Notes under the pieces: model-generated
Database searches by the model: none
Told to the model about the DNA's origin: nothing
What the model saw: only the letters and a program-made list of their open reading frames with translations
Shown here: positions 27,182 to 35,945 of the stretch, piece after piece
How positions within the stretch are numbered: position 1 is the stretch's first letter
How the letters are laid out: each line of letters begins with the position of its first letter
Program-made: the position numbers and the translations under genes
NCBI RefSeq assembly: GCF_000378105.1
Contig: NZ_KB899262.1
Location: 1-64,000, forward strand
Source of the DNA: Rubritalea marina DSM 17716
GTDB lineage: Bacteria > Verrucomicrobiota > Verrucomicrobiia > Verrucomicrobiales > Akkermansiaceae
Direction: 5' to 3'
DNA: 64,000 bases

Positions 27182-30100
27182 TTAAAGCTCTGATTCCGAA
27201 AGCCAACGGAATGAAAGAATGTTGAAGCGACGACCCAACTCTTGGTTCGTAACATTGAGATTATCCAATGATGTTGTTGGCTGTTGAGAAGCATCGCTGA
27301 ATTCATGGTCTCGCTGAACCACAGCCTCACACCATGCACGTGCCGTAGATTTACCATCGGAAGCCTCGCCATAGGATCGAATTTTAAATGTATCCCCTCG
27401 TACCGTGATCGATGGCGATATACGCGTGAGGATGTCCGCTTGGGTAAGTTGTGTTGGAGCACCATCAGATGTATTTGCTGTCCCTGCAGAATCTCCAAGC
27501 TCCGCAGCATTTTTGGGAGCGGGATCACCAAAGGGCGTATTTATGTCAGCCTTATCAATCGCTGATTGAATCGCCCCAGCGTCAGCGGTAGCTGAGTCTG
27601 ATTCCAACCTTCTATTGACAAACTCCGCAATGGATTGGAAAGGTCCGCGCAACTCAACCTCCTGCACGATAAGCTCAGCTAATGAATATATTTGCTGTGC
27701 AGACAATTGCCTGTGACCTGCCCATCGATTTGGACCAGATTCATTCGCATCAACCACCTCGCCCAGCAACGGAACATATCTTGAGAAAACACTATTGCTC
27801 GTATTCCCGGTTGAAGTGATCGCCCCAGTTCCATTTAGCAATTCTATGAAAGGTAACGCATCGTCAACTCCACTCGCTAGGAATAACGCCCATGCATCAA
27901 CCGATGTTGAGTTCACATTGAATGCACCATGGTTGTATAGATACTGAGCGAATGTCTCGTAATCGGACTCCGATACTTGTGCATTTGCTCCCTTTTTGGC
28001 CACGATATTTCTGTTTCTCAAGTACTGCACACCATCAAAAAAATCACTCACCACTTTACTCACATCGCGCCCACTACCATCGTATAAAGGACCAGATTCA
28101 GTTGCAGCTGACGACAGGAAATAGCTATCGAATAATGCCGTATTAGCCATGTAGGAGTGGTCCAGATGCCTACCGATACTGCCTGCCTTAGATTTCGAAT
28201 TCAAAGGAATGAGCGGAGAACTAAAAGAATTGCCGACAATTTGGGTCGTCAACGGTGCTTGACCGCCAGCATTCAATGGCGCGTGCACAAACTGAGCAAT
28301 TGAAGTAGCCGAACTCAGTGGGACTTGAGCAAAAGCGACCACGTTTACTCCGGACTCTGATGACACTCCTGTGCCGCCATACCCTCTATTGTCACTATCA
28401 ATTTCGACTGCAGGAATGTTATTCCAAGAAGTCATTTTTTCCCACGTGATTTCATACTGGTGACTACTCTCGTTTTCATTCTGATCAGTAGGATCATTAG
28501 AGCCGTCGGTAATTCCATTGGTAAAGTATGTGTTCGTGATCCCATTGTGCAACCATTGTGAAGCGGTTGGCGATCCGTCGATATCATAGGAATCTCTCTC
28601 AGTTTTCAGACGAACTGAAGCAATCAAAAAGGGCTGCTTATACTGCGGAAAATTAGCTACCCCTTGTGTGGTACGGTTGGCATCCGTCACATAGAATGTG
28701 GATAGTTCATCAGGACCCCACGATGGCAGCATGTCCTCCATTTTATTGGATTCCATATCGATTTCTACAGCCCCAATCTGCGTTCTATTCTGATTCAGAC
28801 TATCTTCGTAACTATCAACATTCGTCACTGTGCCATGGTTTCCTCCATCGCCACGGAATATTTTCATATAAGTCACTAGTTCACGATTGTTCGTCTCAGG
28901 CCAAAAGCTCGTAGTTCGCTCCACTTTTGCAGGGGAAACACCCACTCCAAAAGTATCTCCAGTTTTCCCCCATATTTGAAAAATGAAAGCTCCTGGTACT
29001 GTTGGAAGAGGAGACAAAGGAGTCTGGTCTTTACTCGAAGCAATGAAACGGTCAAATATACCACCGACAAGAGGATCATACCCTTCAGCCAAGACTAGGC
29101 CTCTAGAATAATTCCAATTCTGGTGGTTGTAGGTATAAGGTGGGCCTGGGTATTGCGGGTCAGCCACAGGAGCTCCAAAGACTCGATACTCACCAGGTTT
29201 CAAGATAATATCATTGGTTCCGGCGGCTGAGCTCGACCCAGGTATGCGAGCACGATATGGCAGAGCATCCTGTACATTATCTACACCTGTCGAATTATTC
29301 CCACCATTGAACATGAAGGCGGTATGAACGGGTGTATTCGATGTAACACTCTGCCACGGTGCATTGGATGTTTCTTTACGAAAAAATTCCACCTGCAGAG
29401 GAAAACGATACATCTCGAGCTCAAGGCCGTCAATTCTGATGGCAACATCATAGGGATTCCATAAGGTTACTGCCATATCTACCCAAAATCCTAAAAATGT
29501 GTTGTATGGTGGGGTCAAAGCGAAATCTTGAGCAGATAACGAAAAGATAAATTGAGCATTGGAAATGACCGGCAGTAATTGTTGTGAATCGAAAAACGCT
29601 GGATTATCTCTGGCCAAGATACTTGCATCTGCAGCATAACCACTAGAAGAGCCAGTTACCTTATCATACATTTTATAATGTGAATGCAGCAAAGCCCATT
29701 TGGGATCAGGGCTAGGGATCATTTCAGCTCCGTCAAACCTTGCGGGGGCATTCACTAATGGGCTGTTGCTCTCACTGTATAAATAGCGATTGTCATAGTC
29801 TGAAGGAAGTGAAGTGTTCTCAAACAAGAGCGATAGATCCTTTTGATATCCTCCATTCACAACATCAATGAGAAGGTTTTTTGAGTCCACCGTAAGGGTA
29901 TTGAATGCATTCGCCGTCTTGGGCTGGAAATTTGAGCCTACGAGTGCTGAGGAACCAAAAGAGTGAAGCTTTTCTTTTTCTTCATCTGTCAAATCTTCTA
30001 ACGCTTTATAGTCAACATTGCTCTTGGAGAGGGTTTCAAAGTCAGGCTTGCCAGTACCAGTAATCGCCGCAACACGGTCAGCTGTATTCTGAGGTTGGGG

Positions 30101-30715
30101 GTCATTGAGTTGGATGTTCGCCTTCAGCGACTCGTCAAACACATGCCAGGCGTAGCTTCCTTCTGTGAGCGAGCCGGACTGATCAGACACTGGCACCTTC
30201 GCGGCACGCACGCTTTGGCTCATTGGGTCGCCAGCAGTTTCGGTAAGGGTTCCATCACCGAGAAGCACCACAGAATCCTGTGGTGATTGTTCAGGATAAT
30301 TGTAATCAAGATTATCGTCATCGGCTGAGGAACTGAGCCACTGGATAAAGTCATTCCTCTTTTGTGAATCGTATGAGATGCCTGAGTTGTCGCTATTATC
30401 CTGGGCGAATGACTTCCACACTCCCACCAATTGAGGTTGATCCACGTTCTTGCCTCTAATACTCGCTGGGGCTGTGATGCGTTGGTCTGGACCTGCAGCT
30501 TTTTGAAGCTCTCCTAAAGCTACCATTAGCCCAAGCCTTGCATTGGAACGCGCCTCCATTTGGAGCTTAAAATTCTCTGAACTCCGAATCTGTGAGGTGG
30601 ATAAGCTCATCACGCCGAGGGCTACCATCACTAGTAATGCCATCACACTGATAGTGGCAATCAGGGCAAAGCCCGCTTGTGAGTCTCGTGTGTTTTTCTT
30701 TAAAAATGTGCGCAT
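27182..30715 (-). CDS. Long pseudopilin-like (PilX/Verru_Chthon cassette A-like) protein
   Basis: A 1177-residue protein with a class III-type N-terminus: a basic leader, then GFALIATISVMALLVMVALG (15-34), a single hydrophobic helix like that of type IV pilins and PilX, followed by the ARSNARLGLMVALGELQ segment (55-71) and AGPDQRITAP. This start is highly typical of the large verrucomicrobial pseudopilins described as Verru_Chthon cassette protein A. The Glu5 of true pilins is absent. The rest is a long extracellular region rich in Asn, Ser and Asp, with no recognised catalytic motif. It may be exported by a type II secretion-like machine and act at the surface. Its small exported neighbour follows 20 bases later. 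Confidence 0.8.
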   Translation of the reverse strand: MRTFLKKNTRDSQAGFALIATISVMALLVMVALGVMSLSTSQIRSSENFKLQMEARSNARLGLMVALGELQKAAGPDQRITAPASIRGKNVDQPQLVGVWKSFAQDNSDNSGISYDSQKRNDFIQWLSSSADDDNLDYNYPEQSPQDSVVLLGDGTLTETAGDPMSQSVRAAKVPVSDQSGSLTEGSYAWHVFDESLKANIQLNDPQPQNTADRVAAITGTGKPDFETLSKSNVDYKALEDLTDEEKEKLHSFGSSALVGSNFQPKTANAFNTLTVDSKNLLIDVVNGGYQKDLSLLFENTSLPSDYDNRYLYSESNSPLVNAPARFDGAEMIPSPDPKWALLHSHYKMYDKVTGSSSGYAADASILARDNPAFFDSQQLLPVISNAQFIFSLSAQDFALTPPYNTFLGFWVDMAVTLWNPYDVAIRIDGLELEMYRFPLQVEFFRKETSNAPWQSVTSNTPVHTAFMFNGGNNSTGVDNVQDALPYRARIPGSSSAAGTNDIILKPGEYRVFGAPVADPQYPGPPYTYNHQNWNYSRGLVLAEGYDPLVGGIFDRFIASSKDQTPLSPLPTVPGAFIFQIWGKTGDTFGVGVSPAKVERTTSFWPETNNRELVTYMKIFRGDGGNHGTVTNVDSYEDSLNQNRTQIGAVEIDMESNKMEDMLPSWGPDELSTFYVTDANRTTQGVANFPQYKQPFLIASVRLKTERDSYDIDGSPTASQWLHNGITNTYFTNGITDGSNDPTDQNENESSHQYEITWEKMTSWNNIPAVEIDSDNRGYGGTGVSSESGVNVVAFAQVPLSSATSIAQFVHAPLNAGGQAPLTTQIVGNSFSSPLIPLNSKSKAGSIGRHLDHSYMANTALFDSYFLSSAATESGPLYDGSGRDVSKVVSDFFDGVQYLRNRNIVAKKGANAQVSESDYETFAQYLYNHGAFNVNSTSVDAWALFLASGVDDALPFIELLNGTGAITSTGNTSNSVFSRYVPLLGEVVDANESGPNRWAGHRQLSAQQIYSLAELIVQEVELRGPFQSIAEFVNRRLESDSATADAGAIQSAIDKADINTPFGDPAPKNAAELGDSAGTANTSDGAPTQLTQADILTRISPSITVRGDTFKIRSYGEASDGKSTARAWCEAVVQRDHEFSDASQQPTTSLDNLNVTNQELGRRFNILSFRWLSESEL

Positions 30716-30822
30716 AACAGTACCTCCAATTCAACGATGAGGGTCATCCAACCAGCTTTCCTATCATTCAGCAAATCTTCTTTTTAAACTGCCTGAGCTA
30801 GGATGACCCATGTGTATACTAT

Positions 30823-30841
30823 GTGATTACATTGTAATCAC
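30823..30841. promoter_or_regulatory. Perfect inverted repeat upstream of the pseudopilin-like gene
   Basis: GTGATTAC-ATT-GTAATCAC is an eight-base perfect inverted repeat with a three-base spacer, about 108 bases upstream of the ATG at 30715. On the minus strand TAGTATAC follows directly and may serve as a -10 element. The layout suits a dimeric repressor or MerR-like activator; the regulator is unknown. Confidence 0.5.
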
Positions 30842-30966
30842 GCCGGAGGCAACACAAAATTTTTTAGCGAAAGGCTCAGCAGCAAAGAGATAGGGAAATT
30901 ATCGGCCCACTTTACTCCCATTGGAAAGTGAGGGGACGTATGGATACCGAAAAATCATTCTCTAGG

Positions 30967-31004
30967 ACAGAAAAAAGCGAAGGGTGATTCCCTTCGCTTT
31001 CTGT
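30967..31004 (-). terminator. Strong terminator of the esterase-sulfatase operon
   Basis: AAAGCGAAGGG/CCCTTCGCTTT is a perfect eleven-base stem with a five-base loop, flanked by ACAG/CTGT and followed on the minus strand by a T-run. It lies 50 bases past the sulfatase stop. Confidence 0.9.
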
Positions 31005-31053
31005 AAATGCTGCGAATCGAGACCAGAAACGCGGTGTCGTCACCTTGTGGCGC

Positions 31054-32889
31054 TTAGTTCTGATGGCCGAATTTGTTGCGGCCGTAGCTTGGATCGTAGA
31101 CTGGAATCCCCATGCCTTCTGGGGTTTGCCAGCCATCAAATGGCTTATGGGTGATATAGGCGTAGTACGGTGTGGCCTTAAACTTCCCATCGATAAAGAT
31201 TGGCGAGAACTTGGTGATGCCTTTCTTGAGCGTCACCTTGAAGGTAACTTCCTTGGCTCCGTAGGGAATCTCTACTGTTTGTTCGATATCGCCAATGCGC
31301 AGCATGGCCTTCTTGAATTTGAATGCTTTGCCGTAGGTGCCATCATTGATGGGTTTGTCTGCCTCTACTGGCCAGCGACGCAGCGAGATTTCGTAGTCGC
31401 CATCGCGCTCGACTTCGATTGCCCAGTGGGATTCGACAGCCATCTTGCCTTCAGCCACTTGTGGTTGGTTCCAAGACGGGTACTCTTTGAGCAACCAATC
31501 GTGCGAGGAAAGGGCGACGACCGGCGCCTGATCGGAACCGATGGCCATGTAGGTGGTGAGGTCGTGCTCTTGGGACACATCAGCCCAGAATGCATCGTAT
31601 TGCGCCCGCATTTGTTGCACCACTTCTGGGTGCTGTTTTGCTATGTCGGTGCTTTGCTCTGGATCGTTCTGAAGGTCGAAGAGTTCCTCTCCATTGACGA
31701 GGCGATAGCGATCATTCATCACAGCGCTCTTACGCCACTTGATCGGGTCGATCACACGTTGGCTTTCCACCACTAAATTGCGCTCTGCCCATGCTGCTTT
31801 AGGGTCGTAGATGAGTGGGCGAATGCTTTTGCCATCAAACTCAATCTCTGGGGCATCAAGATCGCAGAGATCGATCATGGTAGGTAAAAAGTCTAGATGT
31901 GCGGTGAGGCGATCGATCGTGGAGCCTGCTTCTACCTTGCCATTCGGCCAGCGAATGATCATTGGCACGCGGTGGCCGCCTTCGTACTCAGAGTTTTTGC
32001 TCCCACGCATGCCACCCATGTAGCCACCATTGGTATGGCCGTAGGCGGTGCCATTGTCGGTCATGAACACTAGAATCGTGTTGTCGGCGAGGCCCTCCGT
32101 ATCGAGGAAGTCCATGAGCTTTTTCATGTTGTCGTCGATGTTGGTGATCATGCCATAGAACCGTGGATCTGCGACACCTGGCTTATCCTTGTAGGGCATC
32201 CAATATTCTTCTGGTGTGTTGAGCGGGCCGTGTGGTGCATTGGTCGAGATGTAGGCAAAGAATGGCTTGTCCTTGTTGTCTTTGATGAATTTGATGCCTT
32301 CGTCGAACCAAACATCGGTACAGAATCCTTCAAAGCGCTGGTACTTCCCGTTCACCAGATAGGTGTCATCAAAGTAGTCATTGCCCCAGTAGTCGGGGGC
32401 TTGGCCAACGCCACCCGCACCATGGTAGACAGTGTGTTGGAAGCCTCGATCCTCAGGGCGGTACGGGTAGGCATCGCCTAGGTGCCATTTCCCAAAAATC
32501 CCAGTGGCGTAGCCGTTCTGTCCAAAAATGTCGGCCATCGTGATCTCACGGCTACGGAGCATGGAGCGACCCTGAATCGTGTGCCACACACCGACGCGGT
32601 TGGAGTAGCGCCCCGTCATCAACGCGGAACGTGTCGGCGCACAGGTCGGATCCACATGGAAGTTATCGAGCAAGAGCCCTTGGCTGCGAAGCGTGTCGAG
32701 ATGCGGGGTGTTGATTGCCTTGTTTCCAGTAAAGTTGAGGTCGCCATAGCCTTGGTCATCGGTGATGACCACGATGAGGTTGGGCGCCTTTTTTTCCTCT
32801 TTTGCCATGCTGCTGCCAGCCACGGAAATCACACCAAAGGCCGCAAAAGCAGCCCCTTGAGCGATGCGCATCAGGTTCGTTGTTTTCAT
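31054..32889 (-). CDS. Secreted type I sulfatase (CAPTR)
   Basis: A 611-residue sulfatase of the S1 superfamily. Signal peptide 1-29; metal site Asp44/Asp45 in ITDDQGYGD; formylglycine site CAPTR at 83-87; [10 protein letters not shown] (about 129-138) and [13 protein letters not shown] further on; and VFMTDNGT near 260 with the second metal-ligand Asp/Asn. The last ~120 residues form a beta-rich extension ([11 protein letters not shown]...) beyond the catalytic core, seen in some arylsulfatase subfamilies. It follows the esterase gene at 32948 after 58 bases and ends at a strong terminator, so the two are probably cotranscribed. The Cys-type site requires a formylglycine-generating enzyme, not in this window. 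Confidence 0.93.
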   Translation of the reverse strand: MKTTNLMRIAQGAAFAAFGVISVAGSSMAKEEKKAPNLIVVITDDQGYGDLNFTGNKAINTPHLDTLRSQGLLLDNFHVDPTCAPTRSALMTGRYSNRVGVWHTIQGRSMLRSREITMADIFGQNGYATGIFGKWHLGDAYPYRPEDRGFQHTVYHGAGGVGQAPDYWGNDYFDDTYLVNGKYQRFEGFCTDVWFDEGIKFIKDNKDKPFFAYISTNAPHGPLNTPEEYWMPYKDKPGVADPRFYGMITNIDDNMKKLMDFLDTEGLADNTILVFMTDNGTAYGHTNGGYMGGMRGSKNSEYEGGHRVPMIIRWPNGKVEAGSTIDRLTAHLDFLPTMIDLCDLDAPEIEFDGKSIRPLIYDPKAAWAERNLVVESQRVIDPIKWRKSAVMNDRYRLVNGEELFDLQNDPEQSTDIAKQHPEVVQQMRAQYDAFWADVSQEHDLTTYMAIGSDQAPVVALSSHDWLLKEYPSWNQPQVAEGKMAVESHWAIEVERDGDYEISLRRWPVEADKPINDGTYGKAFKFKKAMLRIGDIEQTVEIPYGAKEVTFKVTLKKGITKFSPIFIDGKFKATPYYAYITHKPFDGWQTPEGMGIPVYDPSYGRNKFGHQN

Positions 32890-32908
32890 GTTATTGTGTG
32901 TGTTGTCT

Positions 32909-32925
32909 CACCCACGAGATGGGTG
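32909..32925. other. Intercistronic hairpin
   Basis: CACCCA/TGGGTG is a perfect six-base stem with a five-base loop between the esterase stop and the sulfatase start. With no T-run it is more likely a processing or translation-tuning element than a terminator. Confidence 0.35.
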
Positions 32926-32947
32926 TTGGAGTGATGTTGAGTGTGAC

Positions 32948-34201
32948 TTATTTTGCCTCTTGATAGTCTGAACTTACGGTGAGCTCAGACGCCTTCACAT
33001 TGATAAACCAAGCAGTGCTTCCCTCAGGCACCTCCGCAGATGCTTTCCAGGTGAAACCCTGGCCACTCAGTGTCGCTGGGCTCTCTACCCACTTGCGTTT
33101 ACCAGACACTCCAGTGTCTGTGGTGGAGATAAGCTGCGCACTATCGAGCTCTTTGGTCGACTGGAAGGTGGCGCTGAACGTGGCCCCCTTGTTTTCCAGC
33201 TGCACTTGCTGGCACCATGGCTTGCCTTCCTTGAGCACGCTCTCGGCAAAGGCATAGCTGTCTGGCTTAGTCCACGGCGGGCCATGACCGTGCCCCATCT
33301 TAGGAATCAAGGAAACCATATGCGGTCCAGCCACTTTGCCATAGCTCGATGCAAACTTGTCCATCGGGAAGTGCTTATCCTCCGGCCATGAGAACCAGAG
33401 TGTTGGCATCGTTACCGTATCCAGACGCAAGGCGGGATCCCAAACTTGCTTGTAAGTCTCATTCTTACCGAGTGCGCGGCCGTATTGGTTGAGCGCCTGA
33501 GAGATGTCACCGCAGCCATAGGTGGGGATGGCGAAGGCGAAGCGATCATCAATACCAATCACCGTGCTGGTAATCACACCACCCCATGAAATCCCCATGA
33601 GACCTACCTTTTCTGCATCCACCTCAGGAAGAGAACGCATCAAGGAATTGGCTAAAATCGTGTCAGCCACCGCATGGTACATCCATTGTTGCTCAAGCGG
33701 AGTTTCTGGTTTCGAATCATTGTAGATCCCGTGCCTGATCGGCCCAGCCCATTCGTGAGGCATCCAGTACCTCCCTTCTTTGGGCTTTTCTGGTCGGATG
33801 TCTGTCTGGCCTTCCACACCAATGCTGATCGCAGCGTATCCACGCTCATTCCACTTCTTGACCCACGCTTTAAATGCTGTGCCACCACCACCGTGCACTA
33901 GTACCATGGCCGGCACCTTCTGCTCCGCACTCGCAGACTCGGGCAGCCCCATCCAGGCGAATACCTTGGTCGCTTTCCCTTTCCAATCGAGTGCATCAAA
34001 ATAGATAGCTCGCAACGCCCCTTCTGCTTCGAACCCCTCAGCCGGCTGCATCGCCGGCGCTTCTGTCAGCTTGGCCAATGCCTCGACCTGCTTACGCTGA
34101 GCCGCATATCCATCCTCTGCCTGAACTCCTCCAAGTCCCAACAAAACCGCCACACCGCTCATGACAGCGGCCTTATATCTTCTTCTATTTGCTAGCTGCA
34201 T
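32948..34201 (-). CDS. Secreted alpha/beta hydrolase, acetyl-xylan esterase type
   Basis: A 417-residue exported esterase (basic n-region then signal peptide to about residue 28). The oxyanion-hole HGGG is at 103-106 and the nucleophile Ser205 in GISWGG (203-208); a candidate acid lies in the WPEDKHFPMD stretch and the histidine in KMGHGHGPPW. A beta-sandwich-like tail of about 90 residues follows. The sequence is of the dienelactone hydrolase/acetyl esterase group that removes acetyl or methyl esters from polysaccharide or glucuronoyl side chains. The downstream partner is a sulfatase, so together they could remove acetyl and sulfate decorations from the same glycan (inference). The exact ester cannot be read from sequence. 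Confidence 0.85.
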   Translation of the reverse strand: MQLANRRRYKAAVMSGVAVLLGLGGVQAEDGYAAQRKQVEALAKLTEAPAMQPAEGFEAEGALRAIYFDALDWKGKATKVFAWMGLPESASAEQKVPAMVLVHGGGGTAFKAWVKKWNERGYAAISIGVEGQTDIRPEKPKEGRYWMPHEWAGPIRHGIYNDSKPETPLEQQWMYHAVADTILANSLMRSLPEVDAEKVGLMGISWGGVITSTVIGIDDRFAFAIPTYGCGDISQALNQYGRALGKNETYKQVWDPALRLDTVTMPTLWFSWPEDKHFPMDKFASSYGKVAGPHMVSLIPKMGHGHGPPWTKPDSYAFAESVLKEGKPWCQQVQLENKGATFSATFQSTKELDSAQLISTTDTGVSGKRKWVESPATLSGQGFTWKASAEVPEGSTAWFINVKASELTVSSDYQEAK

Positions 34202-34336
34202 CCTCGTTATGTCTCAATTGAATCATCCCACCGCAGGCTAAGAATAGACTCAGCCACCAAGGCGGGCTAACAATTTATAACATAGGATCGAGATGTCCAT
34301 CCACAATTTAGGAGATCTAGCGCCACTTCATCGACA

Positions 34337-34372
34337 CAAAAATGCCCCAAGATCCTCAGACCTCAGGGCATT
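34337..34372 (-). terminator. Terminator of the PEP-CTERM gene at 34399
   Basis: Minus-strand stem AATGCCC/GGGCATT with an 18-base loop, followed by TTTTTG. Located 27-60 bases past the stop. Confidence 0.65.
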
Positions 34373-34398
34373 ACATAGAAAAAAGCGTCAAGGCGCGT

Positions 34399-35292
34399 CT
34401 AGCGACGGCGCTTCATCAGAAAACCTAGGGTGCCAATGCTAAGTAATGCCGCAGATGTTGGCTCTGGGACTGCAGCCACGACATTCAGGTAAACACTATC
34501 TGAATCGTAGGCAATCGAGCCAGCCAAACCATTACTGAGCCCATCTAAAGTATAATTCCCATCATAATCACCCACCAAAGAATTAGAGAAGCTCATCAAG
34601 TCGTAACTTCCAACTCCCAAGCCCCCCAAACCGTTCAAACTGAGCATCGCTCCATCAACAACAGAAATATCAGCGGCATCCCAAGTGACCATCGAGCTTC
34701 CATCCAAGCCTCCGAAGTCAAAAGCCAGATTAGAGCTAGCACTAAATAAGCTCGTAGCAGAATCCATAATCGAGCCACCACTCAAATTCACCACCCCATG
34801 CACAGTAGTGCCCGCACTACTGTAGGAACCACCACTTAGATTGAAAACTCCATTCGTGTTAATGGTGGTGACTCCACCTACGGAGATCGCACCATCAGAA
34901 ACGTCTAAGGTCCCTGAAAGCGTGTCCGATGGATTCAAGCCGAGAGTAGCATTGCCTGTCACAGTCAAATTAGCCGATGCTGAAGCTAAATTCAATTGCC
35001 CATTACCGTTGCTGCGCTGGAGCGAGAGGCTACCTATCGTTTGTGTGTGCCCTAGAGTCACTGTTGAATTCACATCAATAAAGACCAATCCATCATTTTC
35101 CACAAAGCCTGCTCCTGAGCCTGCTCCATTTCCGGAACCCCAAGTAATGCTATCCCAATTACCACTCCCGTACGCTTGGAACCAAGTGGCCGCCTGAGAT
35201 GTGCCCATAAGCACCATTGAGGATAGCAATACAGCACTTGATTTTAATGTCGGGATGCTCAATCGGGTGGAGAAGTATTGGGGATTTTTCAT
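34399..35292 (-). CDS. PEP-CTERM-anchored secreted protein with autotransporter-like beta repeats
   Basis: A 297-residue protein: signal peptide (about 1-34), a Gly/Ser/Asn-rich beta-helical body (GNWDSITWGSGNGAGSGAG, then strands such as GTLDVSDGAISVGGVTT), and a C-terminal VPEP, hydrophobic helix and KRRR tail, the PEP-CTERM sorting signal that is recognised by an exosortase. Such proteins are exposed outside the cell or in extracellular matrix. The body differs from the WDG module of the other PEP-CTERM proteins here. A broken paralog with nearly the same tail lies immediately upstream (35462-35740), and a dyad containing the 14-mer shared with 26254 is 54 bases upstream. Confidence 0.85.
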   Translation of the reverse strand: MKNPQYFSTRLSIPTLKSSAVLLSSMVLMGTSQAATWFQAYGSGNWDSITWGSGNGAGSGAGFVENDGLVFIDVNSTVTLGHTQTIGSLSLQRSNGNGQLNLASASANLTVTGNATLGLNPSDTLSGTLDVSDGAISVGGVTTINTNGVFNLSGGSYSSAGTTVHGVVNLSGGSIMDSATSLFSASSNLAFDFGGLDGSSMVTWDAADISVVDGAMLSLNGLGGLGVGSYDLMSFSNSLVGDYDGNYTLDGLSNGLAGSIAYDSDSVYLNVVAAVPEPTSAALLSIGTLGFLMKRRR

Positions 35293-35345
35293 ATTTAATA
35301 GGATTTAGGCTATTTCAGCTAAACATCTCACCCCACCCAAACGTC

Positions 35346-35363
35346 ATCCTCATTTTATAGGAT
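35346..35363 (-). promoter_or_regulatory. Dyad with 14-base core shared with 26254
   Basis: ATCCT/AGGAT surround CATTTTAT; the 14 bases ATCCTCATTTTATA are identical to those at 26253-26266. It is 54 bases upstream of the ATG at 35292 and may be the promoter/operator of this PEP-CTERM gene. Confidence 0.4.
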
Positions 35364-35403
35364 TTTGAGAGTTTGTTTCACTTATTGGGGCACTCGGTTG
35401 AGT

Positions 35404-35435
35404 AAAAAAGAACCCCGAACTCTCGCGAGCCCAGG
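35404..35435 (-). terminator. Candidate terminator of the broken PEP-CTERM gene
   Basis: Minus-strand stem CCTGGGCTC pairing with GAGTTCGGGG (several G-U pairs) around a GCGA loop, followed by TTCTTTTTT. It lies about 30 bases past the pseudogene's stop. Confidence 0.5.
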
Positions 35436-35461
35436 CTGAAGATGAGATTTTTCAATAACTC

Positions 35462-35740
35462 TTAGCGACGGCGTTTCATCAGAAAACCTAGGGTTCCAAT
35501 GCTGAGCAACACCGCAGATATTGGCTCTGGGACTGCAGCCACCTGAACCACTTGGAAGGCTAGGCCACTGCCAATCACAGAATTTTTAGCCAAAGTAATC
35601 ACGAGCTAATCGTAATCTGCCATCTCATCCAAGGCATAGCCACTGAGGTCGAGTGCCGCTTCCTTGCTGAAAGAAGCAGCCACAAAATCCTCATCGATCA
35701 AGCTGATCGTAGAGGCCGGAAGTGTCGGCGACGCTGCTTA
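35462..35740 (-). pseudogene. Broken PEP-CTERM protein gene
   Basis: Read on the minus strand, the end encodes a Val-Pro-Glu-Pro motif, a hydrophobic stretch (LLSIGTLGFLM) and KRRR, nearly identical to the tail of the gene at 34399. Going upstream in the same frame, a TAG lies about 45 codons earlier (after MADYD), beyond which ASTISLIDEDF and SKEAALDLSGYALDEM can still be read, until a TAA near 35740. No start codon or signal peptide precedes it. It is therefore a decayed duplicate, not a short functional gene. The 5' half has no recognisable counterpart in the neighbour. Confidence 0.75.
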
Positions 35741-35945
35741 GGACAAGGAAGCCGTTGCGCGTGGCAGCCTTCATCTTCCATGTGATAGTTGCTTTGCCGC
35801 TGGTGATTGACAGAGAGGAAGAGCTCTACCTTTCTCTGCGACCCCGTGTTTAAGGGATGCTAATGAGCTTGAGATCTTGATAGGTATAGCATTGCACCGC
35901 AAAACTCTTGGCCATGGGCTCGAGACAAGGGCATACTACGAAACG
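35741..35945. other. Short degraded stretch before kinase 2
   Basis: About 200 bases without a gene. Part may be the lost 5' end of the PEP-CTERM pseudogene; no promoter motif stood out. Confidence 0.3.

Larger units (their letters stand above)
30716..31053. other. Intergenic stretch holding an operator-like palindrome and a terminator
   Basis: The 338 bases between the pseudopilin-like gene start and the sulfatase stop contain the palindrome at 30823-30841 and the terminator at 30967-31004. No gene is supported here. Confidence 0.6.
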
